From Kangiellaceae bacterium (GTDB lineage: Bacteria; Pseudomonadota; Gammaproteobacteria; Enterobacterales; Kangiellaceae), in the NCBI GenBank assembly GCA_026196875.1, contig JAPHTP010000004.1:158919-222918 (forward strand): DNA of 64,000 bases, in the 5' to 3' direction. Shown piece after piece: positions 35,063-48,577 of this stretch. The notes below the pieces were generated by a model, which made no database searches, was not told where the DNA came from, and saw nothing but the letters and a program-made list of their open reading frames with translations. Made by a program: the position numbers and the translations under genes. Each line of letters starts with the position of its first letter. Within the stretch, counting starts at the first letter, position 1.

Positions 35063-36955
35063 ATGATATTTGACCAAAGCTTTGATGTAATCGTTGTTGG
35101 TGGAGGCCATGCTGGCACCGAAGCGGCGTTGGCTTCTGCTCGTACCGGCGCGTCTACATTATTAGTTACGCACAATATCGAAACTTTAGGTCAAATGAGT
35201 TGTAACCCGGCTATCGGCGGGATCGGTAAAGGCCACCTGGTTAAAGAAGTTGATGCATTGGGCGGTGTAATGGCGACCGCTATTGATCATGCTGGTATTC
35301 ATTTTCGCAAACTTAATGCCAGTAAGGGCCCGGCGGTTCGCGCGACTCGTGCTCAAGCAGATCGAACTTTATATAGAAATTTCATCCGTAAGACTTTAGA
35401 AAACCAACCTAATCTAAAAATCTTCCAACAAGCAGTGGATGATATATTGGTGGAAAAAGACCAAGTGGTCGGTGTAGTGACTCAAATGGGGCTTCGCTTT
35501 AACGCCAAAACGGTGGTGTTAACCGCTGGTACCTTTCTTGGCGGTCAAATTCATATCGGCTTATCCAATTATTCCGGCGGACGAGCAGGTGATCCTCCTT
35601 CTTTGAGTTTGGCTGATCGGTTAAGAGAATTGCCATTTAGAGTCGAAAGACTAAAAACCGGAACACCACCAAGAATAGATGCTCGTTCAATTAATTTTGA
35701 TGGACTAGAACCCCAGCACGGTGATACACCGGTGCCGGTATTCTCAACCTTTGGTTCGGCCGACCAGCATCCGCGCCAAATTCCATGTTATATCACCCAT
35801 ACTAATGCACGCACCCATGAGATCATTAATGGTGGTCTCGATCGTTCGCCCATGTTCAGCGGGGTAATCGAAGGCGTTGGCCCGCGCTATTGTCCTTCAA
35901 TTGAAGACAAAGTCACTCGATTTGCTGAAAGAGATTCGCATCAGATCTTTATCGAGCCGGAGGGGCTCGATACTTTTGAAGTTTACCCTAATGGTATTTC
36001 AACTAGTTTACCGTTTGATGTGCAAATGGATTTTGTTCGTTCTATCAAAGGGTTCGAAAATGCGCATATTACTCGTCCGGGTTATGCCATCGAATACGAT
36101 TATTTTGACCCGCGCGAATTAAAAGCATCTTTAGAAACCAAACATATCAATGGGTTATTCTTCGCTGGCCAGATTAATGGTACCACCGGGTATGAAGAAG
36201 CTGCGGCACAAGGATTGATTGCCGGCTTGAATGCAGCGTTGCAAACACAAGGCAAAGAATCTTGGTCACCAAGCCGTGAAGAAGCTTATATTGGAGTCAT
36301 GATCGATGACTTAATTACTCGCGGAACTCAAGAGCCCTACCGGATGTTTACATCGCGAGCCGAGTATCGACTCATTTTGCGAGAAGATAATGCGGACTTA
36401 CGACTTTCGGAAAAAGCACATCAATTAGGATTGTTGCCCGATGATTTATGGCAGCAAGTCGATACCAAACGAGAAGCTATTGAGCAAGAATTGCAGCGAT
36501 TAAAGAAAACCTGGATCCACAACGAATCAGCCGCGGCTAAAAGTTTGAATAAGCATTTGGAAAAGCCTCTGGCTCGCGAGTATAACCAGCTTGATTTGAT
36601 GAAAAGACCGCAACTTAACTATTCATTGATGGAATCTTGCATTGATTCATTTGGAGAAGGGTTATCCGATGCGGTTAAAGAGCAAGTGGAAATCCAGGCC
36701 AAATACCAAGGGTATATTGACCGCCAAAAAGATGAGATTGAGCGTCATAAAAAACAACTGGGCCAAAAAATACCTGTTGATATCGATTACTCAACTATCG
36801 GTGGTTTGTCTTCTGAAATTATCCAGAAGTTAAACGATGTACGTCCAGAAACCATCGGTCAAGCGAGTCGGATTTCAGGGATAACTCCGGCGGCAATATC
36901 AATGCTATTGATTACTTTGAAAAAACGTAGCGTTAAAATATCCAAACAAGCTTAA
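35063..36955 (+). CDS. mnmG: tRNA uridine modification FAD protein MnmG
   Basis: FAD-dependent partner of MnmE (630 residues) in U34 modification. The dinucleotide-binding motif [19 protein letters not shown] is near the N-terminus; the [29 protein letters not shown] and [17 protein letters not shown] segments are diagnostic, and the C-terminal helical MnmE-binding domain ends [15 protein letters not shown]. It heads the mnmG-rsmG-parA-parB group. Confidence 0.98.
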   Translation: MIFDQSFDVIVVGGGHAGTEAALASARTGASTLLVTHNIETLGQMSCNPAIGGIGKGHLVKEVDALGGVMATAIDHAGIHFRKLNASKGPAVRATRAQADRTLYRNFIRKTLENQPNLKIFQQAVDDILVEKDQVVGVVTQMGLRFNAKTVVLTAGTFLGGQIHIGLSNYSGGRAGDPPSLSLADRLRELPFRVERLKTGTPPRIDARSINFDGLEPQHGDTPVPVFSTFGSADQHPRQIPCYITHTNARTHEIINGGLDRSPMFSGVIEGVGPRYCPSIEDKVTRFAERDSHQIFIEPEGLDTFEVYPNGISTSLPFDVQMDFVRSIKGFENAHITRPGYAIEYDYFDPRELKASLETKHINGLFFAGQINGTTGYEEAAAQGLIAGLNAALQTQGKESWSPSREEAYIGVMIDDLITRGTQEPYRMFTSRAEYRLILREDNADLRLSEKAHQLGLLPDDLWQQVDTKREAIEQELQRLKKTWIHNESAAAKSLNKHLEKPLAREYNQLDLMKRPQLNYSLMESCIDSFGEGLSDAVKEQVEIQAKYQGYIDRQKDEIERHKKQLGQKIPVDIDYSTIGGLSSEIIQKLNDVRPETIGQASRISGITPAAISMLLITLKKRSVKISKQA

Positions 36956-36974
36956 GTGACTGAATTTAATATTT

Positions 36975-37601
36975 GTGCCAATGATTGAAAAACTGACCCA
37001 AGGTGTTGAATCACTTAAGCTGGATTTATCTTCACAACAAATTGAAAAGCTAGCGGAACTTCAATCTCAGTTATTAAAGTGGAACAAGACGTTTAATCTC
37101 ACTGCGATAACTGATGAAGAAGAAGCATTAAAACTCCATTTGTTGGACAGCTTAGCTATAGTGCCGTTTTGGCAATTTAGCAAAACAATCGATGTAGGCA
37201 CTGGCGCCGGATTTCCGGGGCTCCCCTTGGCGATTGCTTTACCAGATCAAAAATTTCATTTGCTGGATAGTAATAGCAAGAAAATTCGATTTATTCGCCA
37301 ACAAATCCATCATCTAGGTTTAACTAATGTGACCGCTATCCACGCCAGAGTTGAAAATCACCGACCTCAAGATTATGACTGTATTGTGTCGCGTGCATTT
37401 GCGTCATTAGAAGACATGGTGAATTGGTCGAAGCACCTTTTAGCTGAAAATGGTCACTGGATGGCAATGAAAGGTGTGTTTGAGGATTTAGAAATCAAGC
37501 AGTTACCTGATTTTGTTCAATTTGAAGAAAGGTATTCGTTAGAAGTTCCCGGATTAGATGCTGATCGATGTTTAATCAAATTGAGTAAACGAAATGATTG
37601 A
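36975..37601 (+). CDS. rsmG: 16S rRNA G527 methyltransferase RsmG
   Basis: SAM-dependent enzyme (208 residues from GTG, 206 from ATG at 36981) that makes m7G527 in 16S rRNA. The SAM-binding IDVGTGAGFPGLPLAIA motif, the KWNKTFNLTAI N-terminal segment and the VSRAFASLEDMV region are typical. No clear ribosome binding site decides between the two starts. It is 19 bases after mnmG, consistent with an operon. Confidence 0.95.
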   Translation: MPMIEKLTQGVESLKLDLSSQQIEKLAELQSQLLKWNKTFNLTAITDEEEALKLHLLDSLAIVPFWQFSKTIDVGTGAGFPGLPLAIALPDQKFHLLDSNSKKIRFIRQQIHHLGLTNVTAIHARVENHRPQDYDCIVSRAFASLEDMVNWSKHLLAENGHWMAMKGVFEDLEIKQLPDFVQFEERYSLEVPGLDADRCLIKLSKRND

Positions 37602-37805
37602 TCCCAGCGTCGATCACTCTATAATGGATCGCTCGCCTATCGATTAATCGTTAACCGGTTCAGGTTTAAAGTCGGGGCGCTGATATAAATTAATGTATAA
37701 AAGCCAACAAAAACAAAGGATTAGTTTGTAGCACTTGATTCGCTGTTTTATAAAATCAGCAACTTACACAACAATTGGAAAAGAGTATAAAGTCAGAGGT
37801 AACTT

Positions 37806-38591
37806 GTGGGAAAAATCATAGCAGTAACCAATCAAAAAGGCGGAGTTGGTAAAACTACCAGCAGCATCAATATTGCTGCCTCTTTGGCTGCGACTAAACG
37901 CAAGGTGTTGTTGATTGATTTAGATCCACAAGGAAATGCATCAAGCGGATGCGGTGTGGACAAAGATGAACTTGAGTTTCATGTGCTTGACGTATTACTT
38001 GGTGAAAAAAGTGCGCGCGAATGTATTGTTGATGCGGAACAAGCCGGTATCCATATTATCCCGACAAATTCAGATCTAGCTGCCGCAGAAGCGCATCTGC
38101 TCAATATGGATAATAAAGAAGCACGATTAAAAGCGGCGCTTGAACCGATAGCCGATGATTACGATTATATTTTTATCGACTGCCCTCCCTCATTAAGCAT
38201 TTTAACCGTTAATGCGTTGGTTGCTGCCAGAAGCGTGATGATCCCAATGCAGTGTGAATATTATGCGTTGGAAGGATTAAGTGCCTTACTTCAAACAATT
38301 CAACAAATTACAGAAGCAGTCAATCCGGATCTTGAAATCGAAGGGATCCTTCGCACCATGTATGACCCTCGTAACCGTTTGGCTATAGAAGTATCTGGCC
38401 AGTTGCATGAACACTTTGGCGAAAAAGTTTATCGAACCGTAATTCCAAGAAACGTCCGTTTAGCTGAAGCGCCAAGTTATGGTTTACCGGCCTTGCTTTA
38501 TGATCGATTATCTCGTGGTGCTAAAGCCTATTTGGCGCTAGCCGGCGAAATGATCCGACGCCAAGAAACCATGGTCGGTTCCGCCGCTTAA
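37806..38591 (+). CDS. parA: Chromosome partitioning ATPase ParA/Soj
   Basis: Deviant Walker-type ATPase (261 residues) for chromosome segregation. The N-terminal NQKGGVGKTTSSINIAA contains the signature lysine, followed by LLIDLDPQGNASSG and DYIFIDCPPSLSILTVNAL. It binds DNA non-specifically as an ATP dimer and moves ParB-parS complexes. GTG start at 37806 after AGAGGTAA. ParB follows at 80 bases. Confidence 0.97.
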   Translation: MGKIIAVTNQKGGVGKTTSSINIAASLAATKRKVLLIDLDPQGNASSGCGVDKDELEFHVLDVLLGEKSARECIVDAEQAGIHIIPTNSDLAAAEAHLLNMDNKEARLKAALEPIADDYDYIFIDCPPSLSILTVNALVAARSVMIPMQCEYYALEGLSALLQTIQQITEAVNPDLEIEGILRTMYDPRNRLAIEVSGQLHEHFGEKVYRTVIPRNVRLAEAPSYGLPALLYDRLSRGAKAYLALAGEMIRRQETMVGSAA

Positions 38592-38671
38592 CAAAATTCA
38601 AATATTTGCCTCTTATATTAGGCAATTAACGATAAGATTTAATTTAGAAAGATTCATTTCAGAGAATTTAA

Positions 38672-39556
38672 ATGAAAAAGAAACTTGGCCGCTCCCCACT
38701 AGACGCCTTTCTTACCAAACCCAAAACCGCAGATTCAGGTGAACAACAAAAAAGCCAGGGGATTACGCCTAAAGGCGAGTTACAAAAATTACCTGTCGAG
38801 ATGTTGCAACCAGGGCAATATCAACCGCGTAAGATAATGACCGATGAAGCATTGGAAGAGTTGGCCAGTTCGATTAAAGCCCAAGGTGTGATCCAGCCGG
38901 TTGTGGTTCGATCTATCGGCAAAGACAAATATGAAATTATTGCTGGTGAACGACGTTGGCGCGCATCTCAATTAGCGCAACTTGCCGAAATCCCGTGTTT
39001 AGTAAAAGATATCCCGGACGAAGCAGCCATCGCGATGGCGCTTATTGAAAATATCCAACGTGAAGATCTTAATGCGATGGAAGAAGCGGTTGCTTTACAG
39101 CGTTTAATGAAAGAGTTTAGCTTGACGCACCAACAAACGGCGGATGCGGTCGGTAAGAGCAGAACTACTGTTACAAACTTACTTCGTTTGTTGAGTCTGA
39201 CAGAGCCCTGTCGGGTGATGTTAGAACGTGGCGATCTCGAAATGGGTCATGCGCGTGCCTTATTGTCTTTACCAAACGACCAACAAACACTTACCGCAAG
39301 AACGGTAGTTGCCAAGGAGATGACCGTTCGGGAGACAGAAAAATTAGTGCGTAAACAACTATCTCCAATAAAAGAAACGCCTAAAAAAGAGGTGGACCCT
39401 CATATCGAACAACTACAAAGAAATATATCCGATAAGATTGGCTCTCCAACCCAAATCCAACATGGAACAAAAGGTAAAGGTAAAATCACTATCCAATATA
39501 GTAGTTTGGATGAGCTTGATGGCATTCTACGCCATATGGGCGTAGAGCAAATGTAG
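38672..39556 (+). CDS. parB: Chromosome partitioning protein ParB
   Basis: CTPase/DNA-binding protein (294 residues) that loads at parS and spreads. The N-terminal ParB/sulfiredoxin domain contains QPGQYQPRK and the GERRWRASQLA motif (box II), followed by a helix-turn-helix (HQQTADAVGKSRTTVTNLLRLL) and a C-terminal dimerisation domain. The parS-like sites in recF at 25548 and 26187 are its likely targets. A terminator follows. Confidence 0.97.
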   Translation: MKKKLGRSPLDAFLTKPKTADSGEQQKSQGITPKGELQKLPVEMLQPGQYQPRKIMTDEALEELASSIKAQGVIQPVVVRSIGKDKYEIIAGERRWRASQLAQLAEIPCLVKDIPDEAAIAMALIENIQREDLNAMEEAVALQRLMKEFSLTHQQTADAVGKSRTTVTNLLRLLSLTEPCRVMLERGDLEMGHARALLSLPNDQQTLTARTVVAKEMTVRETEKLVRKQLSPIKETPKKEVDPHIEQLQRNISDKIGSPTQIQHGTKGKGKITIQYSSLDELDGILRHMGVEQM

Positions 39557-39582
39557 ACTAACGAATTTTATAACTATTTAGA

Positions 39583-39608
39583 GGGCTTATTTATTAAGCC
39601 CTTTTTTA
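39583..39608 (+). terminator. parAB terminator
   Basis: GGGCTTA (39583-39589) and TAAGCCC (39595-39601) flank TTTAT, followed by six T. It sits about 25 bases after the parB stop. Confidence 0.85.
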
Positions 39609-39631
39609 TCTTTAGCAAATTTAATATCAAT

Positions 39632-40738
39632 ATGACAATCAATACTCTCGAGCAACTTCAATCATTAGATTCCTGGTCAACGCGTAAAACTCCCGTAGTG
39701 TGTGTAAATGTGATCCAGGAAACGCCAGACGTCAAAACATTTCAGTTTAAGGCCAAAGACCCGCAATTATTTCATTTTAAACCGGGCCAATTTATTGGTA
39801 TCCAATTGGAAATTAATGGTGCAAGACACAACCGTTCCTACACTATCGCTTCAGCGCCTACTCGTCCTCATCTTTTAGAGCTGACTATCAAACTTGATCC
39901 AAAAGGTGCAGTGTCTCCCTGGTTGCATCAAAATATTAAGGTAGGCTCAGAGCTAGAAATTCGTGGCCCCGCAGGAAGGTTTAACTGCCTGGATATTGGA
40001 TCAGATAAGGTGGTGCTAGTTTCTGCTGGCTCCGGCATTACTCCGATGATGTCAATGGTAAGATTTTGGGCTGATCAAGGGCTGGATAAGGATATTCATT
40101 TTATTTATTGGTCACGTTCTGTGCAGGACATTATTTTCAGGCGTGAGCTTTCATTACTCGATCACCTTCATCACAACATTAAAGTAGAAGTTGTTTGTAC
40201 TATGCCGGGGCTATCGGAAAACTGGCTAGGTCGTCGCGGCAGAGTAAATGCCAATATGCTGGCAGACATAGTGCCTGATATAAAAGAGAGAACCGTTTTT
40301 TGCTGTGGCCCAGAGGGATTTATGCAGCAAGTTCAGGACTGTTTATCTTCTCTTGATTTTGATTTGGCCAATTACCACGATGAAACCTTCGATCCTGGCG
40401 GCAAAAAGAAGGCTAAGTTAGAGGCGGAAAAACAACAGAAAGTTGAACAGGTTCAAACGGATATTTCAGCTGCAGGGCCTTTTAACCTGACTTTTAAGAA
40501 AACGGGTAAAACGGTAGAAGTAGAGCAAGATGAGATCTTATTAGAGCGTATCGAAAAAGAAGGCATCATGATCGAATCAGCTTGTCGAGCCGGAAACTGT
40601 GGCGCTTGCCAAGTGAAAAAAATCGACGGAGAGATTAAAACGCAGAATGAAATTGGACTACACGGTGACCGTAAACAAGAAGGCTATATCTTAACTTGTA
40701 CTACCCATCTTTGTTCTGACGTTACCTTAGATCTTTGA
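39632..40738 (+). CDS. FAD/2Fe-2S NADH-dependent oxidoreductase
   Basis: A 368-residue electron-transfer flavoprotein of the ferredoxin reductase type (like Hcr or other hybrid cluster reductases). The FAD domain has HNRSYTIASAP (RxYS), the NAD domain has VLVSAGSGITPMMSM and FCCGPEGFMQ, and the C-terminal domain is a plant-type [2Fe-2S] ferredoxin (ESACRAGNCGACQ with a later cysteine in YILTCTTHL). A charged linker separates the reductase and ferredoxin domains. It likely transfers electrons from NADH to an unidentified partner; no oxygenase or hybrid cluster protein is adjacent. Confidence 0.9.
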   Translation: MTINTLEQLQSLDSWSTRKTPVVCVNVIQETPDVKTFQFKAKDPQLFHFKPGQFIGIQLEINGARHNRSYTIASAPTRPHLLELTIKLDPKGAVSPWLHQNIKVGSELEIRGPAGRFNCLDIGSDKVVLVSAGSGITPMMSMVRFWADQGLDKDIHFIYWSRSVQDIIFRRELSLLDHLHHNIKVEVVCTMPGLSENWLGRRGRVNANMLADIVPDIKERTVFCCGPEGFMQQVQDCLSSLDFDLANYHDETFDPGGKKKAKLEAEKQQKVEQVQTDISAAGPFNLTFKKTGKTVEVEQDEILLERIEKEGIMIESACRAGNCGACQVKKIDGEIKTQNEIGLHGDRKQEGYILTCTTHLCSDVTLDL

Positions 40739-40779
40739 ACCGAAATACTCTCAATAAACTAAGTGGAAAAGGACTTCCA

Positions 40780-41496
40780 ATGAATCACCCTGCCCCGCAA
40801 CAACAAGCCAAGCAAATCGTCCAACACCTCAAATCTATTGCCGATCCCGAGCGAGCTGAAGGAGCGCAACGCTTCTTCAAGTCAGGAAAAGGTGAATATG
40901 GTGAAGGTGATGTCTTTATCGGTGTGTCAAATCCTGATATTCACCAGGCAGTTAAGCGATTTAAACCCATTGAACTGGAAGCTTGCGCCATTTTGCTACA
41001 AAACCAATTTCACGAGGTCCGCTTTTTTGCACTCTGTATGATGATCGAATTATATAAGCCTAAGAAGAGCCATCTAAAAGCTGATGTGGTAGGCCTCTAC
41101 TTAAATAGCACCAGGTTCATTAATAATTGGGATCTGGTCGATTGCGCTGCTTATAAGATCCTGGGTGATTATTTGCTGGATAAAGATAGAGCTGTTTTGT
41201 TTGAATTAGCCAAGTCAGCTAGTCTTTGGGAGAGACGGATAGCTATTGTCTGCAACTTTGCTTTTATCAAGCAAAACGATTTCGATACCACTTTTGAACT
41301 TGCCGATATTCTTTTAAATGATCAAGAAGACCTAATGCATAAAGCTGTTGGTTGGATGTTAAAAGAGGTTGGTAAAAAAGCTCCGTCACTTTTGATCAAA
41401 TTTCTAATGAGCCGCTATCAACAAATGCCACGTATGATGCTTCGAACGGCTATCGAAAAATTACCCAAAAATACGCGCTCAGAATTTCTTCAATAA
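40780..41496 (+). CDS. AlkD-like DNA alkylation repair protein
   Basis: A 238-residue HEAT-repeat-like all-helical protein of the AlkD DNA glycosylase family, which excises bulky cationic alkylated bases without base flipping. The RFFKSGKGEYGEGDVFIGVSNPD segment and the NWDLVDCAAYKILG and LWERRIAIV motifs (W, D, R of the active site region) are characteristic. The ATG at 40780 with AAAAGGA upstream is preferred; a TTG at 40735 would give 15 extra residues and overlap the preceding gene's stop. Confidence 0.9.
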   Translation: MNHPAPQQQAKQIVQHLKSIADPERAEGAQRFFKSGKGEYGEGDVFIGVSNPDIHQAVKRFKPIELEACAILLQNQFHEVRFFALCMMIELYKPKKSHLKADVVGLYLNSTRFINNWDLVDCAAYKILGDYLLDKDRAVLFELAKSASLWERRIAIVCNFAFIKQNDFDTTFELADILLNDQEDLMHKAVGWMLKEVGKKAPSLLIKFLMSRYQQMPRMMLRTAIEKLPKNTRSEFLQ

Positions 41497-41945
41497 ATAC
41501 TAAAGCGTGATGCTTTGCCGCAGCGATCATAAAATAGCCGTAAAAAAAGCTAAATATAGTTCATGATTTGAAAAATATTCGTGTTTCTTGGTTTCGATTT
41601 TGATGGATCGACCAGTCTGATTTTTAACCCTCGACCCAAGCATACTTTGGAACAACTCCTTATATAACAGTGGTTTATACGGTCTGAGATTTTTAGTCCT
41701 ATTTAATTGTTCAGCAGTCTATAAAAAATCTTTAAAAATGACGCTTTTACCTAAGTTTAAATGGCTTAATTTAGTTGCCGGATCACTTGCTTATAAAAGC
41801 GATGATCTCTATAATTTGCGCCGCATTTATGTGGTTGTTTTTTGCCCATGAAAGATCATTTAGATTTTATGGTCGGTTCGGTGGCAAGGTCCAATCCAAA
41901 AGGTCCTAGTTAGAAAAAGGCGAAACTTGTTAAGAAATACGAATC
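41497..41945. other. Intergenic region upstream of the ATP synthase operon
   Basis: A 449-base non-coding interval that holds the operon promoter described separately. No gene or clear riboswitch-like structure was seen. Confidence 0.5.
41787..41815 (+). promoter_or_regulatory. Candidate atp operon promoter
   Basis: TTGCTT (41787-41792), a 17-base spacer and a perfect TATAAT (41810-41815) lie about 130 bases before atpI. The -35 is only moderately conserved. Confidence 0.55.
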
Positions 41946-42326
41946 ATGAGTCAAGCCTTAATCAAACACGGATATCAACAAGCCAAGAAACTACTATTCA
42001 TTCAAGCACTATTGGTAGTGTTTGTGGCAAGTTTGGGCTTGTTAAAAGAATTCAAGGTAGTAATCGCATTACTATCGGGCGGACTAGCAGTATTTTTAGC
42101 CAACTGCTTTTTCGTTTATAAGGCGTTCTCCAAGTCAGGCGCTCAAGCTAACAAACAGGTGGTTAGCGCATTTTACATTGGAGAAACGATAAAGATTTTA
42201 TTAGCGGTGGGGTTTATCAGTCTGGCTTTTTGGCTACTCCCCGGTTTTGAAATCTACGCCTTGATTGGTTATGTAGCGGCGCTGCTCAGTCAATGGTTAG
42301 CGCCACTTATTATCAAAACCCATTAA
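41946..42326 (+). CDS. atpI: ATP synthase protein I
   Basis: Four-helix membrane protein (126 residues) preceding the ATP synthase genes. It has hydrophobic segments at about 18-36, 38-56, 75-94 and 97-117, and the typical GGLAVFLANCFFVYKAF between helices 2 and 3. AtpI is thought to assist c-ring assembly and is not part of the finished enzyme. The start is set by position; the ribosome binding site is weak. Confidence 0.85.
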   Translation: MSQALIKHGYQQAKKLLFIQALLVVFVASLGLLKEFKVVIALLSGGLAVFLANCFFVYKAFSKSGAQANKQVVSAFYIGETIKILLAVGFISLAFWLLPGFEIYALIGYVAALLSQWLAPLIIKTH

Positions 42327-43157
<831 letters not shown>

Positions 43158-43203
43158 TTAAAACTTTTAATTTTTAACTTTAAACTTAACTATTCCTCAT
43201 TAG

Positions 43204-43479
<276 letters not shown>

Positions 43480-43525
43480 TCAATCTCGGGTCTTTTAATT
43501 AACTGACATTAAAGAGGAGATTGCC

Positions 43526-43996
43526 GTGGATTTTAATGCAACCCTGTTTGGCCAAACGATAGCGATGATTTTTTTCGTTTGGTTCACAATGAAATATATC
43601 TGGCCATTGCTTGATACTGCGATTACTGAGCGTCAAGAGAAAATTGCCGATGGGTTAGCTGCAGCAGACCGCAGTCAGCATGATTTAGAGCTGGCTCAAA
43701 AGAAAGCTGCAGAAACCATGCGCGAAGCAAAAGAGAAAGCGGCTGAATTGCTTGATCAAGCGAAAAAACGTCACGCTGAAATTGTAGATTCTGCCAAAGA
43801 CGATGCTCGCACTGAAGCTGAAAAGATCATCGCTGGAGCTAACGCAGAAATTGAGCAAGAAGTGCATCGCGCTCGCGAAGAACTTCGTAAGCAAGTTTCT
43901 GTATTAGCAGTTGCTGGCGCGGAGAAGATTCTTCAACGCAATATCGATGCATCTGCGCAAGCGGATATTCTTGATAGCTTAGTTGCTGAACTTTAA
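43526..43996 (+). CDS. atpF: ATP synthase subunit b
   Basis: Stator subunit b (156 residues): one N-terminal membrane helix (IAMIFFVWFTMKYIWPLL), then a long charged coiled coil rich in Ala, Glu and Lys. Dimeric b links subunit a to F1 through delta. GTG start with AGAGGAG upstream. Confidence 0.96.
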   Translation: MDFNATLFGQTIAMIFFVWFTMKYIWPLLDTAITERQEKIADGLAAADRSQHDLELAQKKAAETMREAKEKAAELLDQAKKRHAEIVDSAKDDARTEAEKIIAGANAEIEQEVHRAREELRKQVSVLAVAGAEKILQRNIDASAQADILDSLVAEL

Positions 43997-44015
43997 TTAA
44001 AAATGAAGGTGGCCC

Positions 44016-44552
44016 ATGGCTGAATTAACAACAATTGCAAGACCTTACGCTAAAGCTGCGTTTGAGTATGCGCTAGAAGCAAAGCAGTTGGCCGAATGGT
44101 CAGATATGCTAGCTTTTTCCGCCGGCGTCGTAAGCGATGAGTCGATGCAACAGCTATTAACAAGCCCTCATTTTACTAATGAAGACCAAAGAGATGCGAT
44201 GCTAAAGATCTGCCAAGACAAGTTGGACGATAAAAGTTCTAACTTTATCAAGTTATTGGCACGTAATGGTCGTCTCTTGGCCTTACCTGAAATTGAAGTG
44301 TTGTTTAACTTCTTGCGCAGCGAGTTTGAAAAAACCATCGAAGCGCATATCACTTCAGCAACAGAGTTAAATGAGCAGCAAATTACCCAATTGAAAGAAA
44401 AGTTGACCGCCAAGTTAGGCCGTCAGGTGGAAGTTGACGTTGAAGTCGATGCTGACATTTTGGGTGGTTTGATAATTCAAGCGGAAGATTTAGTGATCGA
44501 CGGATCAGTTAGCGGCAAGCTAGCTAAATTGTCCGACACTTTAAACGTATAA
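44016..44552 (+). CDS. atpH: ATP synthase subunit delta
   Basis: Delta subunit (178 residues) that joins the b stator to the top of F1. N-terminal helical domain starts [17 protein letters not shown]; the C-terminal [25 protein letters not shown] is the family signature. Starts 19 bases after atpF. Confidence 0.96.
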   Translation: MAELTTIARPYAKAAFEYALEAKQLAEWSDMLAFSAGVVSDESMQQLLTSPHFTNEDQRDAMLKICQDKLDDKSSNFIKLLARNGRLLALPEIEVLFNFLRSEFEKTIEAHITSATELNEQQITQLKEKLTAKLGRQVEVDVEVDADILGGLIIQAEDLVIDGSVSGKLAKLSDTLNV

Positions 44553-44578
44553 AGACTTCTAATAGAGGAAAGCAGAGC

Positions 44579-46126
44579 ATGAGCATGCAACTGAATCCAT
44601 CAGAAATTAGCGAGTTAATCAGACAACGCATCAATGATTTTGAAGTTGTTTCTGAAGCTCGCAACGAAGGAACTATTGTCAGCGTATCTGACGGTATCTT
44701 AAAAATTCACGGCCTTGCTGAAGTAATGCAAGGTGAGATGATCGAATTACCAGGCGGAAAGTACGGCTTGGCATTGAACCTTGAGCGCGATTCAGTTGGT
44801 GCGGTAGTTCTAGGTGACTACTCAGACATCGTTGAAGGCCAAAAAGCAAAATGTACTGGCCGTATTCTTGAAGTTCCTACAGGCGATTGCATGTTAGGTC
44901 GTGTTGTTGACGCTTTGGGTAACCCAATCGACGGTAAAGGTCCAATCGAAGGCGCGACTTATTCTCCAGTAGAAAAAGTTGCTCCTGGTGTAATCTCTCG
45001 TCAATCAGTAGACCAACCAGTACAAACTGGATATAAGTCAGTTGATGCGATGATTCCTGTTGGTCGTGGTCAGCGTGAGTTGATCATCGGTGACCGTCAA
45101 ACTGGTAAAACAGCATTAGCTATTGATGCAATCATCAACCAAAAAGACACAGGTATTCGCTGTGTGTATGTTGCGATTGGTCAAAAAGCATCTACTATCG
45201 CGAACATCGTACGCAAATTAGAAGAGCACGGCGCAATGGCTAACACTATCGTTGTTGCTGCATCTGCTTCTGATTCGGCGGCACTTCAGTTCATCGCGCC
45301 TTTCGCAGGTTGTACTATGGGTGAGTACTTCCGTGACACTGGTGAAGATGCATTAATCGTATACGATGATCTAACCAAGCAAGCTTGGGCATATCGTCAA
45401 ATCTCATTATTGCTTCGTCGTCCTCCTGGCCGTGAAGCATATCCTGGTGATGTATTCTATTTGCACTCACGTTTACTTGAGCGTGCTGCACGTATCAATG
45501 CTGAGCATGTAGAAAAAATCACTGATGGAAAGGTCAAAGGCCAAACGGGCTCCTTGACTGCACTTCCGATTATCGAAACTCAAGCGGGTGACGTGTCTGC
45601 GTTCGTACCAACTAACGTAATTTCAATCACTGACGGTCAGATATTCTTAGAAACTGACTTATTCAACGCCGGTATCCGTCCTGCGGTTAACGCTGGTCTT
45701 TCGGTATCACGTGTTGGTGGTGCTGCACAGACTAAAGTTGTTAAGAAGCTGGGTGGTGGTGTTCGTTTGGCACTGGCTCAATATCGTGAATTGGCGGCAT
45801 TCGCTCAGTTTGCATCAGATCTTGACGACGCGACTCGTGAACAGTTAGAGCACGGTCAACGAGTGACAGAACTAATGAAGCAAAACCAATACGCACCAAT
45901 GTCAGTTGCGCAAATGGCTGTTTCATTGTTCTCTGCTGAAAAAGGTCACTTGAAAGACGTTGAGCTAAGCAAAATTCTAGATTTTGAAGCGGCGTTGCAA
46001 GACCACATGAGCAGCAACGAAAAAGCGTTGATGGAAAAAATCAACGAAAGCGGCGATTACAACAAAGAAATTGAAGCTGAGTTGGAAGCTGCTATTAGCA
46101 AGTTTAAAGAAACTGCAACTTGGTAA
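44579..46126 (+). CDS. atpA: ATP synthase subunit alpha
   Basis: Regulatory/catalytic-ring subunit alpha (515 residues) of F1. The P-loop is [15 protein letters not shown], and [16 protein letters not shown], the Walker B region and the [31 protein letters not shown] segment are standard. The ATG at 44579 follows AGAGGAAAG. A 12-bp hairpin lies right after the gene (see separate entry). Confidence 0.98.
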   Translation: MSMQLNPSEISELIRQRINDFEVVSEARNEGTIVSVSDGILKIHGLAEVMQGEMIELPGGKYGLALNLERDSVGAVVLGDYSDIVEGQKAKCTGRILEVPTGDCMLGRVVDALGNPIDGKGPIEGATYSPVEKVAPGVISRQSVDQPVQTGYKSVDAMIPVGRGQRELIIGDRQTGKTALAIDAIINQKDTGIRCVYVAIGQKASTIANIVRKLEEHGAMANTIVVAASASDSAALQFIAPFAGCTMGEYFRDTGEDALIVYDDLTKQAWAYRQISLLLRRPPGREAYPGDVFYLHSRLLERAARINAEHVEKITDGKVKGQTGSLTALPIIETQAGDVSAFVPTNVISITDGQIFLETDLFNAGIRPAVNAGLSVSRVGGAAQTKVVKKLGGGVRLALAQYRELAAFAQFASDLDDATREQLEHGQRVTELMKQNQYAPMSVAQMAVSLFSAEKGHLKDVELSKILDFEAALQDHMSSNEKALMEKINESGDYNKEIEAELEAAISKFKETATW

Positions 46127-46135
46127 GAATTTAGT

Positions 46136-46167
46136 GGGGAGTTTGATTCAGATTCATCAAACTCCCC
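46136..46167 (+). other. Perfect 12-bp intercistronic hairpin, atpA-atpG
   Basis: GGGGAGTTTGAT (46136-46147) and ATCAAACTCCCC (46156-46167) pair fully around an 8-base loop, ten bases after the atpA stop and 67 bases before atpG. No T run follows. It could stabilise or process the operon mRNA or reduce read-through, changing subunit stoichiometry. Confidence 0.75.
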
Positions 46168-46233
46168 TCTTCTACTAAACAGTTTTGATTAAGTTAACTT
46201 ATAAATTTCAAATCTAACTAACTGGAACAGTCT

Positions 46234-47094
46234 ATGGCGGTCGGAAAAGAAATTCGTACCAAGATTGGAAGTATTAAAAATACTCAGAAAATCACCAGTG
46301 CGATGGAAATGGTTGCGGCGAGTAAAATGCGTAAAGCGCAAGATCGTATGGAAGCAACCAAACCTTACGCTGAAAAAATTCGAGGTGTAATTGGACACCT
46401 TGGCATGGGGCATACTGAGTATAAACACCCTTACATCATTGATCGTGAAGTTAAGCGCGTTGGATTTATTATCGTGTCGACTGACCGAGGTCTATGTGGT
46501 GGTTTAAATACTAACCTTTTCAAAAATGCACTACAGTCAATGCAAGAATGGCAACAGAAAGATATTGAAATCGACTTGTGTTTGATTGGTTCTAAAGCAG
46601 GCGCATTCTTTAATCGATTTGGCGGGAACGTAGTCGCTAAAACGAGCAACCTTGGTGACCAACCAACTGTGACCGATCTAATTGGTACAGTAAAAGTTAT
46701 GTTGGACTCTTTTGATGAAGGTCGAATCGACCGCTTGTTCTTAGTTCATAATGAATTTGTAAACACTATGACTCAAGAGCCTCGAGTTCACCAGCTGCTA
46801 CCAGTTGAGAAAAATGAAGAAGATGAGTTAAAACACCATTGGGATTACATTTACGAGCCTGATGCGAAAGAGCTTCTTGACGTTTTATTAGTTCGCTACA
46901 TCGAGTCTCAGGTTTATCAAGGGGTAGTTGACAATATCGCCTGTGAACAAGCATCAAGAATGGTTGCGATGAAAGCTGCAACTGATAATGCTGGCGATAT
47001 CATTGATGATTTGCAGTTGATTTACAACAAAGCACGTCAAGCCGCGATTACCCAGGAAATCTCTGAAATTATTGGTGGTGCCGCAGCGGTATAA
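46234..47094 (+). CDS. atpG: ATP synthase subunit gamma
   Basis: Central shaft subunit gamma (286 residues). N-terminal helix [31 protein letters not shown] and C-terminal helix [46 protein letters not shown] form the coiled coil that turns in the alpha/beta ring. Separated from atpA by the intercistronic hairpin. Confidence 0.97.
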   Translation: MAVGKEIRTKIGSIKNTQKITSAMEMVAASKMRKAQDRMEATKPYAEKIRGVIGHLGMGHTEYKHPYIIDREVKRVGFIIVSTDRGLCGGLNTNLFKNALQSMQEWQQKDIEIDLCLIGSKAGAFFNRFGGNVVAKTSNLGDQPTVTDLIGTVKVMLDSFDEGRIDRLFLVHNEFVNTMTQEPRVHQLLPVEKNEEDELKHHWDYIYEPDAKELLDVLLVRYIESQVYQGVVDNIACEQASRMVAMKAATDNAGDIIDDLQLIYNKARQAAITQEISEIIGGAAAV

Positions 47095-47132
47095 AGCGTC
47101 GGTACAAGAGATTTTAAGTTAACGAATTTTAA

Positions 47133-48536
<1,404 letters not shown>

Positions 48537-48577
48537 TTTGATTGTAACTTTGAGCTTTCGGGCATAGGAAATTGAAA

